Shown here: positions 1 to 9,059 of the stretch, in pieces | Numbering within the stretch: the first letter of the stretch is position 1 | Layout of the letters: each line of letters begins with the position of its first letter | Translations under genes and position numbers: made by a program | The notes under the pieces: model-generated | Told to the model about the DNA's origin: nothing | Databases searched by the model: none | Seen by the model: only the letters and a program-made list of their open reading frames with translations | Origin: JBJXDT01 sp046153505 | GTDB taxonomy: Bacteria; Pseudomonadota; Gammaproteobacteria; Burkholderiales; Methylophilaceae | NCBI GenBank assembly: GCA_046153505.1 | Contig: JBJXDT010000119.1 | Span: 1-53,693 of the forward strand | Direction: 5' to 3' | Length of the DNA: 53,693 nt

Positions 1-745
1 CCTGCGCTGAGGCAAAGTGCTCGCCTGTCGCAAGTTGAAGTGCGTTAACAGCCTCTCCAAAACTTGGCAAATCACGTTCATACAAGGCTGGTAATGCTTG
101 CATCAATACATGACGGCAAAGTTTTGCAGCTAAAGCTGGCGGAAATTCTGGTAGCTGATTAAATGCTTCCAACTCCAACTGACCATAAATGCCCACCTGC
201 TGATTGTCTCTAATCAACAAAATACGCCATTCTTCAGGAAAATTCATGCGTGCAATTACTGGTGGAATTGGATTTCCCGCACTTCTGCCAGCATCCACAA
301 CGACTCCACCTTGAAAAAAAGTACCTAAACCAATACCAGAGCGAGCACCTCGGCCAGAAAACGCTGAGATTTCAGTTTGACTCATATTTAAATCGTAAAG
401 TTTATTAAATAAGGCAACCACGCTCAGTGCCAACTGCGTTCCAGAGCCAAAGCCTACATGATTTGGAATGAGTTGTTTAATATTAAAACTACATGATGCC
501 TGCAAATTAAAGTGATTTCGCAGATTTTGGATAATTTTAGATATAGTTTCACGACTTTTAGCATCTACATCTCCTTTTATTTGCAAAGTGGCTGAAGCAT
601 AAGCTTCCAATTCCGTTACTGGGTTTGCTAACGCCAAACCCAGGCTTCCAAACTTACGTCCCAAGCCTCCGTGCAAATCAAAAAAACCTAAATGCAATCT
701 CGCATGCGCCTGTATCCTAAATAGCCCTGAATTTTTCTTCGTCAT
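1..745 (-). CDS. beta-ribofuranosylaminobenzene 5'-phosphate synthase, 3' end cut by window edge
   Basis: GHMP-kinase-like enzyme that condenses p-aminobenzoate with PRPP, the first committed step of methanopterin biosynthesis, which supplies H4MPT for formaldehyde oxidation in methylotrophs. The reading frame opens at ATG 745 and stays open to the window edge (248 codons seen; family members are about 320 aa). Translation begins MTKKNSGLFRIQAHARLHLG; HARLHLGFFDLHGG near residue 14 and the glycine-rich NHVGFGSGTQLALSVVALFN near residue 93 are typical of the family, as is the later GRGARSGIGLGTFFQGG. It is divergent from ppsA. Family assignment is firm; the C-terminus is not visible. Confidence 0.88.
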   Translation of the reverse strand, partial: MTKKNSGLFRIQAHARLHLGFFDLHGGLGRKFGSLGLALANPVTELEAYASATLQIKGDVDAKSRETISKIIQNLRNHFNLQASCSFNIKQLIPNHVGFGSGTQLALSVVALFNKLYDLNMSQTEISAFSGRGARSGIGLGTFFQGGVVVDAGRSAGNPIPPVIARMNFPEEWRILLIRDNQQVGIYGQLELEAFNQLPEFPPALAAKLCRHVLMQALPALYERDLPSFGEAVNALQLATGEHFASAQ

Positions 746-785
746 GCACTATTCTAACCCAGCTTTATTAATTCAGCACTCAAGC

Positions 786-814
786 GTGACAGGGCTGGGC
801 TTATTTGGCATAAT
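786..814 (+). promoter_or_regulatory. sigma70-type promoter of ppsA
   Basis: -35 GTGACA (786-791), 17-nt spacer, -10 CATAAT (809-814). Predicted start is near 821, about 30 nt before the ppsA ATG, with AGGA at 842-845 as ribosome-binding site. The spacing is ideal and there is one plausible gene to serve. Confidence 0.6.
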
Positions 815-850
815 AGAGGCTTATTCATCTGCACAGTTTTTAGGAAATCT

Positions 851-3223
851 ATGGTCAGCCTTGTCATTCCATTTGAACAACTTCGCAATACTGACGTACC
901 TTCGGTTGGTGGCAAAAACGCATCGCTTGGCGAGATGATTTCACAACTTTCTGCTAAAGGCGTGCGCGTGCCAACTGGCTTTGCAACAACAGCGGATGCT
1001 TACCGCGCCTTTTTAGCACAAAATGGTTTAGACAGAAAAATCAACGCTCAGCTTGATGCACTAAATGCAGATGACACGCAGGCTTTGGCGAAGTGTGGTG
1101 CAAAAATTCGTGGCTGGATAATGGAAGCTGAATTTCCTGCAGATTTAAAAGTAGCGATTGCAGAAAACTACGCCAAATTGACTGAATCTTCTGCAAAAGG
1201 CACTACCTTCGCAGTGCGCTCGTCAGCGACTGCAGAAGATTTACCAGATGCCTCATTTGCTGGCCAGCAAGAGTCTTTCTTAAATATTCATGGTTTAGAA
1301 AACATTAACCATGCCATTAAAGAAGTGTTTGCATCGCTTTATAATGACCGTGCGATTTCGTATCGCGTGCATAAAGGCTTTGTTCATGCGGATGTTGCCC
1401 TTTCTGCTGGAGTTCAACAAATGGTGCGCTCAGATATTGGCTGTGCAGGCGTGATGTTTACTATTGACACAGAATCAGGCTTTAAAGATGTGGCATTTAT
1501 TACTTCATCTTACGGCTTGGGTGAAACGGTAGTGCAAGGTGCGGTGAATCCAGATGAGTTTTATGTGCATAAGCCCTTGTTAGCCCAAGGCAAACCAGCA
1601 ATTGTGCGCCGCACTATGGGCTCTAAACTCATTAAAATGGTTTTTAGCGACGCTACGCAAGCGGGCAAAAGCACCATTACGGTTGATGTCGACCCAGCAC
1701 ATGCGGATGTTTACTCACTGTCAGATGCTGACATTTTAGAATTAGCTGGCTATGCCATGACGATTGAAGCACATTATGGCTGCCCAATGGACATTGAGTG
1801 GGGAAAAAATGGCTTAGATAATAAGCTTTATATTTTGCAAGCGCGCCCTGAAACGGTCAAATCGCAAGAGTCTGCTAGCAACGTTACCGAAACCTTTAAA
1901 CTGAATAAACACAGTGAAAAACCATTAGTGCTTGGCCGTGCAGTCACACAAAAAATAGGCGTTGGCCCAGTTCGTATCGTGCTAGACCCAGCCCTTATGC
2001 ATGAAGTACAACCTGGCGATGTGCTTGTTGCAGACATGACTGACCCCAACTGGGAGCCTGTAATGAAGCGCGCTTCTGCCTTAGTCACCAACCGTGGCGG
2101 CCGTACTTGCCACGCAGCGATTATTGCTCGCGAGCTTGGCATACCAGCTATTGTAGGTTCTGTGAACGCTACTGACTTGCTTCGTGAAGGTGAAATTGTG
2201 ACTGTTTCCTGCGCTGAGGGCGAAACAGGCTTTGTGTATCATGGTGCGCTTGATTTCGAAGTAAGCAGCCAAACAAATAGTGCTCTGCCAAAACCACCAT
2301 GTAAAATCATGATGAACGTGGGCAACCCAGATATGGCATTTAGTTTTGCGCAAATCCCGAATGATGGCGTAGGTTTAGCACGTTTAGAGTTTGTGATTAA
2401 CAATATGGTTGGCATTCACCCAAAAGCTATTTTAAACGCTGAAGCCATGCCTGCAGACATTAAAGCAACCATCAAAAACCGCTCACGTGGCTATGCAAAC
2501 CCGAAACAATTTTATATTGATAAAGTGACCGAAGGTGTTGCCACAATTGCAGCTGCGTTCTATCCAAAACCAGTGATTGTGCGTACTTCCGACTTTAAGT
2601 CAAATGAATACAAAAAATTGGTTGGCGGCGACATTTATGAGCCAGATGAAGAAAACCCAATGATTGGCTTCCGCGGTGCTGCACGTTACATGGCTGAAGA
2701 CTTTAAAGAATGTTTTGCCATGGAAATGGCCGCAATGAAACAAGTACGCGACGTGATGGGCTTAACCAATGTTGAACTCATGTTACCGTTTGTACGCACA
2801 CTAGAAGAGGCCAAAGCGGTTACACAAATCATGGCGGAAAATGGACTTAAACGCGGTGAAAATGGGCTTCGCTTGATTATGATGTGCGAAATCCCATCTA
2901 ACGCCTTATTGGCAGAACAATTCTTAGAGTATTTTGATGGGTTCTCAATCGGTTCAAACGATTTAACCCAACTAACTTTAGGAATGGACCGCGACTCAGG
3001 CATCTTAGCGGATGGCTTCGATGAGCGCGACCCAGCAGTTAAAGTGTTACTGAAAATGGCGATTAGTACCTGTAATCGTTTAGGTAAATATGTCGGCATT
3101 TGCGGCCAAGGTCCTTCTGATCACCCCGATTTTGCTGAATGGTTAGTCTCTGAGGGGATTCAGTCGGTATCATTAAACCCAGATACCGTGGTTGCCACTT
3201 GGCAACGCTTAACTAAAAAATAA
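851..3223 (+). CDS. ppsA: phosphoenolpyruvate synthase
   Basis: Converts pyruvate, ATP and water to PEP, AMP and phosphate for gluconeogenic carbon flow, needed when a methylotroph assimilates C1 units through pyruvate. The 790-aa length is normal. Domain order is the N-terminal ATP-grasp/PPDK-type nucleotide domain (VGGKNASLGEM near residue 20; RSSATAEDLPDASFAGQQES near 126), the swivelling phosphohistidine domain with GGRTCHAAIIARELG (catalytic His about residue 421) and the C-terminal PEP-utilizer TIM barrel (GSNDLTQLTLGMDRDSG; CGQGPSD). ppsR follows after 13 nt, so the two are probably cotranscribed. Confidence 0.97.
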   Translation: MVSLVIPFEQLRNTDVPSVGGKNASLGEMISQLSAKGVRVPTGFATTADAYRAFLAQNGLDRKINAQLDALNADDTQALAKCGAKIRGWIMEAEFPADLKVAIAENYAKLTESSAKGTTFAVRSSATAEDLPDASFAGQQESFLNIHGLENINHAIKEVFASLYNDRAISYRVHKGFVHADVALSAGVQQMVRSDIGCAGVMFTIDTESGFKDVAFITSSYGLGETVVQGAVNPDEFYVHKPLLAQGKPAIVRRTMGSKLIKMVFSDATQAGKSTITVDVDPAHADVYSLSDADILELAGYAMTIEAHYGCPMDIEWGKNGLDNKLYILQARPETVKSQESASNVTETFKLNKHSEKPLVLGRAVTQKIGVGPVRIVLDPALMHEVQPGDVLVADMTDPNWEPVMKRASALVTNRGGRTCHAAIIARELGIPAIVGSVNATDLLREGEIVTVSCAEGETGFVYHGALDFEVSSQTNSALPKPPCKIMMNVGNPDMAFSFAQIPNDGVGLARLEFVINNMVGIHPKAILNAEAMPADIKATIKNRSRGYANPKQFYIDKVTEGVATIAAAFYPKPVIVRTSDFKSNEYKKLVGGDIYEPDEENPMIGFRGAARYMAEDFKECFAMEMAAMKQVRDVMGLTNVELMLPFVRTLEEAKAVTQIMAENGLKRGENGLRLIMMCEIPSNALLAEQFLEYFDGFSIGSNDLTQLTLGMDRDSGILADGFDERDPAVKVLLKMAISTCNRLGKYVGICGQGPSDHPDFAEWLVSEGIQSVSLNPDTVVATWQRLTKK

Positions 3224-3236
3224 GCGCAAAAATTCT

Positions 3237-4055
3237 GTGGAACATCGCACGGTATTTATTATCTCGGATGGTACCGGCATCACCGCTGGTGCACTGAGTA
3301 AGCTACTCGAACACTTTCCTGATACCGAGTTTACGCAATCTCGCATTCCTTTTGCTGATAATTTAGAAAAAATATTATCAGCAAAAGCTAGTGTGCAAAT
3401 GGCTTCTGCTACCGATGGCGTAAGGCCAGTGGTCATTATGTCGATTGGTGATATTCAACATCGCAACCTATTAAAAGAAGTGGATGCCTATTATATCGAT
3501 CTTTTTGAGACATTTATTGGCCCCCTAGGTGATGAACTAGAGCAAAAGCCACTCACAGGTGCTGGCATTGCTCATACGATGGGAACTAGCTATCACGAAC
3601 GCATGGAAGCTGTGAACTTTACCCTCTCTCACGACGATGGCATTACGAATAGCGGTCTTGATGAAGCGCAAATCATTTTAATCGGTGTGTCACGATGTGG
3701 CAAAACGCCAACTAGTGTTTATTTGGCCATGCAATTTGGCATCAAAGCCGCCAATTACCCGCTTATTCCAGAAGACTTTGAACGTGGTTCACTGCCAGAT
3801 GCTTTAAAAAGACATACCCATAAAATCTTCGGTCTTTCAATAAAGCCAGAACGCTTACACTCTGTACGAAGTGAGCGTCGTCCCGATAGCTTTTATGCCT
3901 CTCTAGAGAATTGCAAGAAAGAAATCGCTACAGCCGAGCAAATGATGCGCGAGCACAATATCACTTGGGCAGATTCCACCAGTCGCTCCGTAGAGGAGCT
4001 TTCCGCAATTATTCTGCAAAAAATGAAACAATTGCCCACCAAGCAAATTGCTTAA
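3237..4055 (+). CDS. ppsR: PEP synthase regulatory protein (kinase/pyrophosphorylase, DUF299)
   Basis: Bifunctional ADP-dependent kinase and Pi-dependent pyrophosphorylase that inactivates and reactivates PEP synthase by threonine phosphorylation. 272 aa, normal length. It starts with GTG at 3237 (GTG GAA CAT CGC); the N-terminus HRTVFIISDGTGITAG and the P-loop GVSRCGKTPTSVYLA near residue 152 are hallmark segments. It lies 13 nt after ppsA, the usual pairing. It converges with clsB across a 31-nt gap in which I see no convincing terminator. Confidence 0.95.
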   Translation: MEHRTVFIISDGTGITAGALSKLLEHFPDTEFTQSRIPFADNLEKILSAKASVQMASATDGVRPVVIMSIGDIQHRNLLKEVDAYYIDLFETFIGPLGDELEQKPLTGAGIAHTMGTSYHERMEAVNFTLSHDDGITNSGLDEAQIILIGVSRCGKTPTSVYLAMQFGIKAANYPLIPEDFERGSLPDALKRHTHKIFGLSIKPERLHSVRSERRPDSFYASLENCKKEIATAEQMMREHNITWADSTSRSVEELSAIILQKMKQLPTKQIA

Positions 4056-4086
4056 GGTTAAATTCCAGAAAACAAACTCTTAAACA

Positions 4087-5241
4087 TCATTTTGAATAGC
4101 CAGAAAAACCGATCAACAGCCTAACAAAGCCGTAAACTAACCATGAAATAAACCTTTGAAATAAGCTGCGTCTTGACCAAGCTTCTAAGGTGACAAGATC
4201 AGCCCCTTCTTCTATTGATTTTTTTAGGTCGTCTTTCAACGATTTATTAAATTCGGCATCATCAACCAGAACGTTTGCCTCATGTGAAAGCAATAAGCTA
4301 AAAGGATCAATGTTTGAAGATCCTACCATAGCCCAGTGCTCATCAATAACAGCCACTTTGCTATGCATGGCGCTTTGGTGATATTCGTAAATAACTACAC
4401 CACTTTCTAGTAAGGAAGTATATAAAGCGCGCGTGGCTAAATCTAGTAATAAAAACTCTACTTTAGATTGCAAAAGCAAAGTCACTTTTACTCCGCGAGC
4501 AGCAGCATTTCGTAAGGCATGGCGAAATCTTATCCCCGGCAAAAAATAGGCATTTGCTATGATAATTTCCTTTTTAGCATGCCTAATACCATTGAGGTAA
4601 GCCGCTTCTATTTCACGCCGATGTCTAAAATTATCTCTGATAAGAAACGCAGCCTTTACATTTTCATCATGTTTAATGGTTAGTTTATGTTTAAGAGGTT
4701 TGTTTGATGGTGTGATAGTTTTGACAAAAAAATTAGCTTTAAAAAAACTCATGGCACTCTTTCGCATTCTTTCAACCAAGGCGCCTTCAACTTTAATCGC
4801 ATAATCAATACGTGGCAGTTTTTCATTTTTACTTGCATGGTAATCATCGATCACATTAATTCCACCCACAAAACCTATTAAATAATCAATGACAACCATT
4901 TTGCTGTGCATTCTTCTAAGTCTGCTTCGTTGTAGTGTCCAAGGTGAAATTTTTGGATTAAAAATCAGAACCTTAATGCCTGAATTTTGTAGCCCATTGA
5001 TATAATCCGTTGATAAATCTTTACATCCAAAACCATCTAACAACATATACACCTTAACACCACGCGAAGCTGCCTGTTTAAGGGCATCACCTACGCAACT
5101 TCCAATAACATCTAATTCAAAGATATAAGTTAGCAGGTAAATTTCTTGCGTTGCTTCTTGAATCGCTGTGATAAGCGCAGGAAAATATTCCTGCCCATTC
5201 CTTAATAGCGTGACTAGATTGGCATCAGTAAATTTGCTCAT
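4087..5241 (-). CDS. clsB: cardiolipin synthase B-like phospholipase D family protein
   Basis: Two-domain PLD-superfamily transferase expected to make cardiolipin or related phospholipids at the inner membrane. It has two HxKxxxxD motifs: HSKMVVID with the downstream FVGGINV, and HSKVAVID with MVGSSNIDPFS. No N-terminal transmembrane hairpins precede the first domain, which fits the ClsB rather than the ClsA type. The start is ATG 5241 (MSKFTDANLV), giving 384 aa and an ATGA overlap with the upstream ybhP-like stop; the frame is open further upstream, but that part lies inside ybhP. The clsB-ybhP pairing also occurs in E. coli. Confidence 0.87.
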   Translation of the reverse strand: MSKFTDANLVTLLRNGQEYFPALITAIQEATQEIYLLTYIFELDVIGSCVGDALKQAASRGVKVYMLLDGFGCKDLSTDYINGLQNSGIKVLIFNPKISPWTLQRSRLRRMHSKMVVIDYLIGFVGGINVIDDYHASKNEKLPRIDYAIKVEGALVERMRKSAMSFFKANFFVKTITPSNKPLKHKLTIKHDENVKAAFLIRDNFRHRREIEAAYLNGIRHAKKEIIIANAYFLPGIRFRHALRNAAARGVKVTLLLQSKVEFLLLDLATRALYTSLLESGVVIYEYHQSAMHSKVAVIDEHWAMVGSSNIDPFSLLLSHEANVLVDDAEFNKSLKDDLKKSIEEGADLVTLEAWSRRSLFQRFISWLVYGFVRLLIGFSGYSK

Positions 5242-5978
5242 ATGCGCATAATTTTGGCAAATAATGCAGTGTGATCGGACACCTTGGAGTGCTGGGTAAA
5301 TGCGTGCACATTGCAATCTAAAACATCAAATCCTCGCACATAAATGCGGTCCAGTCTAAACAAAGGCAAAAAGGCAGGAAAGCTCTTAGCATAACGCCCA
5401 TGTGCGGTTTTGAAGGCTTCTTTTAATTGTTGCTGCTCTTTTAAAAGGGCACTCGCATGTTGCCCCCAATCATTAAAATCACCCGCGATGATTAAAGGAG
5501 CATTGTGCGGAACGAGTTGATTAATTCGTGTGTTTAATGCACTGAGCTGCTGTTTACGCCAGTGCCCTAGCAAGCCTAAATGCACGCAGATACAATGTAA
5601 ATGCTGGTCCCAATTTGGGATAGCAATCTGACAATGCAACATACCTCTCTGTTCAGCTTTGCTCGCTGATATATCTTGATTATCCCACTGCATAATGGGG
5701 AACTTGGACAAAATGGCATTACCATGATGCCCTTTAGAAGACACCGCATTTTGACCATAGGCATAACTTGGCCAAACTTTGTCAGCAAGAAACTCATATT
5801 GTTTTTCTGGTAGCGTAGTAAGTCGAAGCGCATGAAAGCCAGTCACCTCTTGCAAGAATACCAAATCAGCATCTAATGAACGTAGTAAAATACGCTGCTT
5901 GTCTGATACACCGCGTAAATTAAAGCTTGCCATGCCTTTATGCGTGTTTAGCGTAACTATTTTTAACTCGTTTTGCAC
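5238..5978 (-). CDS. ybhP: endonuclease/exonuclease/phosphatase family protein (YbhP-like)
   Basis: EEP-superfamily metal-dependent phosphodiesterase, 246 aa. Family motifs are all visible: TLNTHKG near residue 10, LQEV near 41 (metal-binding Glu), IIAGDFNDW near 164 and the C-terminal VSDHTALFA (catalytic Asp-His). No signal peptide is obvious. It is translationally coupled to the cardiolipin synthase downstream by a 4-nt overlap, so a role in phospholipid headgroup or membrane metabolism is inferred; the substrate cannot be read from the sequence. Confidence 0.85.
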   Translation of the reverse strand: MQNELKIVTLNTHKGMASFNLRGVSDKQRILLRSLDADLVFLQEVTGFHALRLTTLPEKQYEFLADKVWPSYAYGQNAVSSKGHHGNAILSKFPIMQWDNQDISASKAEQRGMLHCQIAIPNWDQHLHCICVHLGLLGHWRKQQLSALNTRINQLVPHNAPLIIAGDFNDWGQHASALLKEQQQLKEAFKTAHGRYAKSFPAFLPLFRLDRIYVRGFDVLDCNVHAFTQHSKVSDHTALFAKIMRI

Positions 5979-6035
5979 AAAGGCAATCTTAGCTTAAAAA
6001 CTGAGCCTAAGGATTAAACCCTTAAAGAGAATCGT

Positions 6036-6335
6036 TTAAAAATGGCTTCTTTTAAACACTTCTGCACGATATTTTGCCCAATAATAAGCATCCATTACTG
6101 ATATTGCATAAACAAATATTCCACCCGAAAACTTACCAACCATTGAGATATCGGGAGCAGCCAAATGAAAAGTAAAGTAACCTAATACAAGCATAAAAGA
6201 CAGCATTAGAAGACCGCGTGTAACAGAGTTATTAAGTACTTGACCGACACCAGGTAATAATATTGCCACTAATAAAACAAGGTGTGGATTCAAGGGTGGC
6301 TTAAGGGATGTGGATTGTGACTTTTGTTCACTCAT
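6036..6335 (-). CDS. small multi-pass membrane protein of unknown function
   Basis: 99 aa. A polar N-terminus is followed by about three hydrophobic segments (roughly residues 19-37, 42-60, 68-86). The LLPGVGQVLNNSVTRGLLML segment resembles the PGxGQ...RG pattern of small TM2-like integral membrane proteins, but I cannot assign a family. The start at 6335 overlaps the end of the upstream gene by 8 nt, so the two are probably coupled. The short basic C-terminus (KRSHF) probably faces the cytoplasm. Confidence 0.7.
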   Translation of the reverse strand: MSEQKSQSTSLKPPLNPHLVLLVAILLPGVGQVLNNSVTRGLLMLSFMLVLGYFTFHLAAPDISMVGKFSGGIFVYAISVMDAYYWAKYRAEVFKRSHF

Positions 6336-6993
6336 TATTTTCGTCCTCTAAAGCTTGTCGAATTTCAATCGCTTTAAGTATAAGTTGTTCAACTTGGGTT
6401 TTGTTTACTGGCGTTGCATCTAACAGAACGTTACGCATCACCATATATTCCGACTTTTGAGCTTGTTTAGCAAGGTAAGTGATGCGTAATTTGCTAGGCA
6501 AAACCAGCAATTCCTTCACATGATTATCTTCAAATAAAGCGGGCACATAGCGAGATAAAACAGCGACCGAGGCTTGTTCATGTTGATACTTAATGATGGA
6601 ATGTTTTGGCCAATTTGCTGGTGTGATTAAGTTGCCTTCCCATTGCCATGCTGGACTATAAAACTCATTATTCTGAGGCCTGACTACAACGTCTAAACTT
6701 CCTATAATTTGACACTTACCTTCCACCTCAACAGTTAACCAAAGTGGAGGGACTTTTCGCACAGCCAAGGTATCTAAAATGAGTTCCAAAGAGACCGAGT
6801 AACCTGCATATTCACCTCTGAGGCGTGGAAAATCACTGGTCGTTTTTCCTAAATTTGAATTTTGAAACAGACCAACACAGTCGTCTAACAAATGTCCACG
6901 AACAAATATTGTGTTTTGTTGATCACGTCGAAAGCTACGGAAAAGCAAACCCAGCATGACTGTCGAAAGTAACAATATAAATAAACTAGACAT
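6328..6993 (-). CDS. membrane-anchored protein of unknown function
   Basis: 221 aa. One N-terminal hydrophobic anchor (residues 2-17, SLFILLLSTVMLGLLF) is followed by RSFRRD and a soluble domain rich in beta-strand-like segments (YAGYSVSLELILDTL, PPLWLTVEVEG) and an acidic C-terminus. I recognise no motif. It overlaps the 99-aa membrane protein gene by 8 nt; both genes may encode partners. A strong hairpin at 7007-7043 separates it from the permease gene upstream. Confidence 0.65.
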   Translation of the reverse strand: MSSLFILLLSTVMLGLLFRSFRRDQQNTIFVRGHLLDDCVGLFQNSNLGKTTSDFPRLRGEYAGYSVSLELILDTLAVRKVPPLWLTVEVEGKCQIIGSLDVVVRPQNNEFYSPAWQWEGNLITPANWPKHSIIKYQHEQASVAVLSRYVPALFEDNHVKELLVLPSKLRITYLAKQAQKSEYMVMRNVLLDATPVNKTQVEQLILKAIEIRQALEDENNE

Positions 6994-7006
6994 AATAGCT
7001 ACTGCT

Positions 7007-7043
7007 AATAAATACGGATGAAATCATTTCACCCGTATTTATT
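7007..7043 (-). terminator. hairpin terminator downstream of the amine permease
   Basis: Outer 11-bp stem AATAAATACGG (7007-7017) with CCGTATTTATT (7033-7043) and an inner stem TGAAAT/ATTTCA (7019-7024, 7026-7031), separated by one A-C mismatch. On the minus strand the 3' arm ends in TATTTATT. It starts 13 nt beyond the permease stop codon, so it probably ends the permease transcript; its symmetry would allow either direction. Confidence 0.6.
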
Positions 7044-7055
7044 TGGCTAAGTCTC

Positions 7056-8453
7056 TTAATAACCTTTTGGACGTGGCCATGGCATAGTGAATTGATCAGC
7101 GCGTTTTACAAATTGATAGCGACGTACACTAAACCATACTGAAGCCACAATGTAGAATGCCATAATCGACAACAAAGTTGAGCCATAACCTAAGAATGTC
7201 GCAAAATACGTTGCACCACACAAAATTAGCAAGGTGATTGCTGGTAACGGGTGGAACGGATGAATATACCCACGATGAATACTGCCAAGTGGCCACATTT
7301 TTCTAAATTTGATCATATTATAAGTCATAAACGTATATCCCAATAAGCCAGATAAAATAGAGAAAGTAATTACTTGATCCAATAACCCAGTAAATGCAAA
7401 CGAAACTGCAATAGGCACTAGAAAGATAATAGAGCGATATGGCGTACGATATTTAGGATGGATGGCACCGAAAAATACTGGCAAATACCGATCGCGTCCC
7501 AATGAAAACCAAGCGCGAGAAGCATCATTTACACAACCATTTGCTGAAGCAATTGCTGAAAAGATAGTAGCAATAAACAACAGGATTTGCAGTTTTGTAC
7601 TTCCGACCAATGCACCCGCATCATACATAGGTGTAATTGCCTGCCCCAAATATTGCCATGGCATTAAACCAGCGCAGATATACCATGTCAGCGATGCTGC
7701 CACTAACAAAGTCATCATGCCACCCATCGTGCCTAGAGGGATAGCACGACCAGCTGAACGGACTTCTTCTGCTGCCTGACAAGTTCCTTCAATACCCAAG
7801 TAATACCACATACCAAATTGCAGAGAAGCAACCACGCCAAGCCAGCCATATGGCAAATCTGTTAACAGCTCCTTGTGATGTAATACTGCACCTGGCGTTG
7901 CTGGCTCCACGGCAAGAAACAAGACTAAGATTGACAAGAAAGCGAACAAAGTAATCACAAAATTAACCGTAAGTGTCATAAAGACACCCCGATAATTGAG
8001 CCATGCTAAAAAAGCGATTGTCAGCACAACAAACGGTCGAGTATCAAGATCTGCGTGTCCAAGCAACCCTGCGCCAGTCTTCATTAGGTCACCAACCACT
8101 AGCGCATCGGCCGCTTCTAGCATGGTATATGCCATCACCAAGTACAATCCCACATTGAAGGCCATAAGTGGGCCAATAATATGCTTTGCCTGTGTATATT
8201 GCCCACCTGCCGCCGCAACGGTTGATGTCACTTCTGAATCAATCATCGCCACACAGGTATACAACAACCCAATTACCCAACATGCGATTAATGAACCGTA
8301 TGCCCCTCCCTTTGCCACAGAGAAGTTCCAGCCCATAAACTCACCTACCAAAACTATACCTACACCTAGCGCCCAAATATGGAACGGATTAAGTACCTTA
8401 AGCATTGAGATTCGCTGCGTATCTGCACCCGAACTAGTTATATTATCACTCAT
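7056..8453 (-). CDS. APC-superfamily permease (ethanolamine/amine permease-like)
   Basis: 465-aa transporter with about 12 hydrophobic segments, starting MSDNITSSGADTQRISMLKV. The segment LGVGIVLVGEFMGWNFSVAKGG near residue 29 and the ATIFSAIASANGCVNDASR segment resemble the ethanolamine permease branch of the APC family. It lies just downstream of the NMG operon terminator and on the same strand, so uptake of methylamine or another short amine is a reasonable inference; the sequence alone does not prove the substrate. It is the last gene of a four-gene cluster with three small membrane proteins. A GGGGAAAA ribosome-binding site precedes the ATG. Confidence 0.85.
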   Translation of the reverse strand: MSDNITSSGADTQRISMLKVLNPFHIWALGVGIVLVGEFMGWNFSVAKGGAYGSLIACWVIGLLYTCVAMIDSEVTSTVAAAGGQYTQAKHIIGPLMAFNVGLYLVMAYTMLEAADALVVGDLMKTGAGLLGHADLDTRPFVVLTIAFLAWLNYRGVFMTLTVNFVITLFAFLSILVLFLAVEPATPGAVLHHKELLTDLPYGWLGVVASLQFGMWYYLGIEGTCQAAEEVRSAGRAIPLGTMGGMMTLLVAASLTWYICAGLMPWQYLGQAITPMYDAGALVGSTKLQILLFIATIFSAIASANGCVNDASRAWFSLGRDRYLPVFFGAIHPKYRTPYRSIIFLVPIAVSFAFTGLLDQVITFSILSGLLGYTFMTYNMIKFRKMWPLGSIHRGYIHPFHPLPAITLLILCGATYFATFLGYGSTLLSIMAFYIVASVWFSVRRYQFVKRADQFTMPWPRPKGY

Positions 8454-8462
8454 GATTTTCCC

Positions 8463-8624
8463 CTATTTGCGTTCAGCGGTAAGCTCTTCCGCACCTTCGC
8501 GGGAGCTCATCAGAAACGCTTCATCATATTGTTTTGAAACGCTAAAAGCATCTATCAACATCCATACAAGTAGAATGATTGAGATGATCCAAGCAGCATA
8601 GGTTGCAATATTCCAAATATCCAT
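8463..8624 (-). CDS. 53-aa single-pass membrane protein upstream of the permease
   Basis: Very short gene: ATG at 8624 preceded by GGGAG, TAG at 8463-8465. Translation starts MDIWNIATYAAWIISIILLV; one transmembrane helix (about residues 8-26) is followed by a charged tail ending SSREGAEELTAERK. It fits between the 128-aa membrane protein gene (11 nt away) and the permease (9 nt away) in the same direction, with its own ribosome-binding site. No family recognised. An accessory subunit of the permease is an inference from position and size. Confidence 0.72.
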   Translation of the reverse strand: MDIWNIATYAAWIISIILLVWMLIDAFSVSKQYDEAFLMSSREGAEELTAERK

Positions 8625-8635
8625 TTTGTTCTCCC

Positions 8636-9022
8636 TTAGCGATCGCCGAATTTTTCCGCAATAACTTCACGGTATTCTTTATCGGAAATTTTGATGACGA
8701 AAAAAAAGTAGCCAACAATCACTACTGCCGTGATGATGAGCCACATCGGATCTATCGTGTAGTCGAATTTATTGCTAATTAACGCAGCTGCCTTTTCTGC
8801 ATCGTAACCTAACTTTTCCCATTGCTGTTGCACGACAGGCGACAAGTTAAGTGATGCCCATGTGGGTTTAGCAGCGGTTGCAGCGTCTGCAGCTGAAGCT
8901 ATGTCAGCTTTTTTAAAAAACAAAGGTAAATACAAACTTAAATAAACTAGTGCCAAAATGAACACGCTATCGAAAATTTGCCCAGCCCATCCTTGCTTTG
9001 GTGGTACGTAATTTTTACTCAT
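8636..9022 (-). CDS. small two-helix membrane protein, amine permease cluster
   Basis: 128 aa. Two hydrophobic helices (about residues 15-36 and 92-112) flank a roughly 55-residue Ala/Lys-rich loop (AADAATAAKPTW, then VVQQQWEKLGYDAEKAAALI). The C-terminus KISDKEYREVIAEKFGDR is charged. GGGAGAA precedes ATG 9022. The family is unknown to me. It is the second gene of the set 9060-9356, 8636-9022, 8463-8624, 7056-8453, which reads as one operon. Confidence 0.75.
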   Translation of the reverse strand: MSKNYVPPKQGWAGQIFDSVFILALVYLSLYLPLFFKKADIASAADAATAAKPTWASLNLSPVVQQQWEKLGYDAEKAAALISNKFDYTIDPMWLIITAVVIVGYFFFVIKISDKEYREVIAEKFGDR

Positions 9023-9059
9023 TTTCCATTCTCCCTATATTTAACTTCAAGCTGAATAA

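Noticed and set aside
744..938. Short plus-strand frame over the ppsA start
   Set aside because: Overlaps the true ppsA start and both promoter elements; no family signature.
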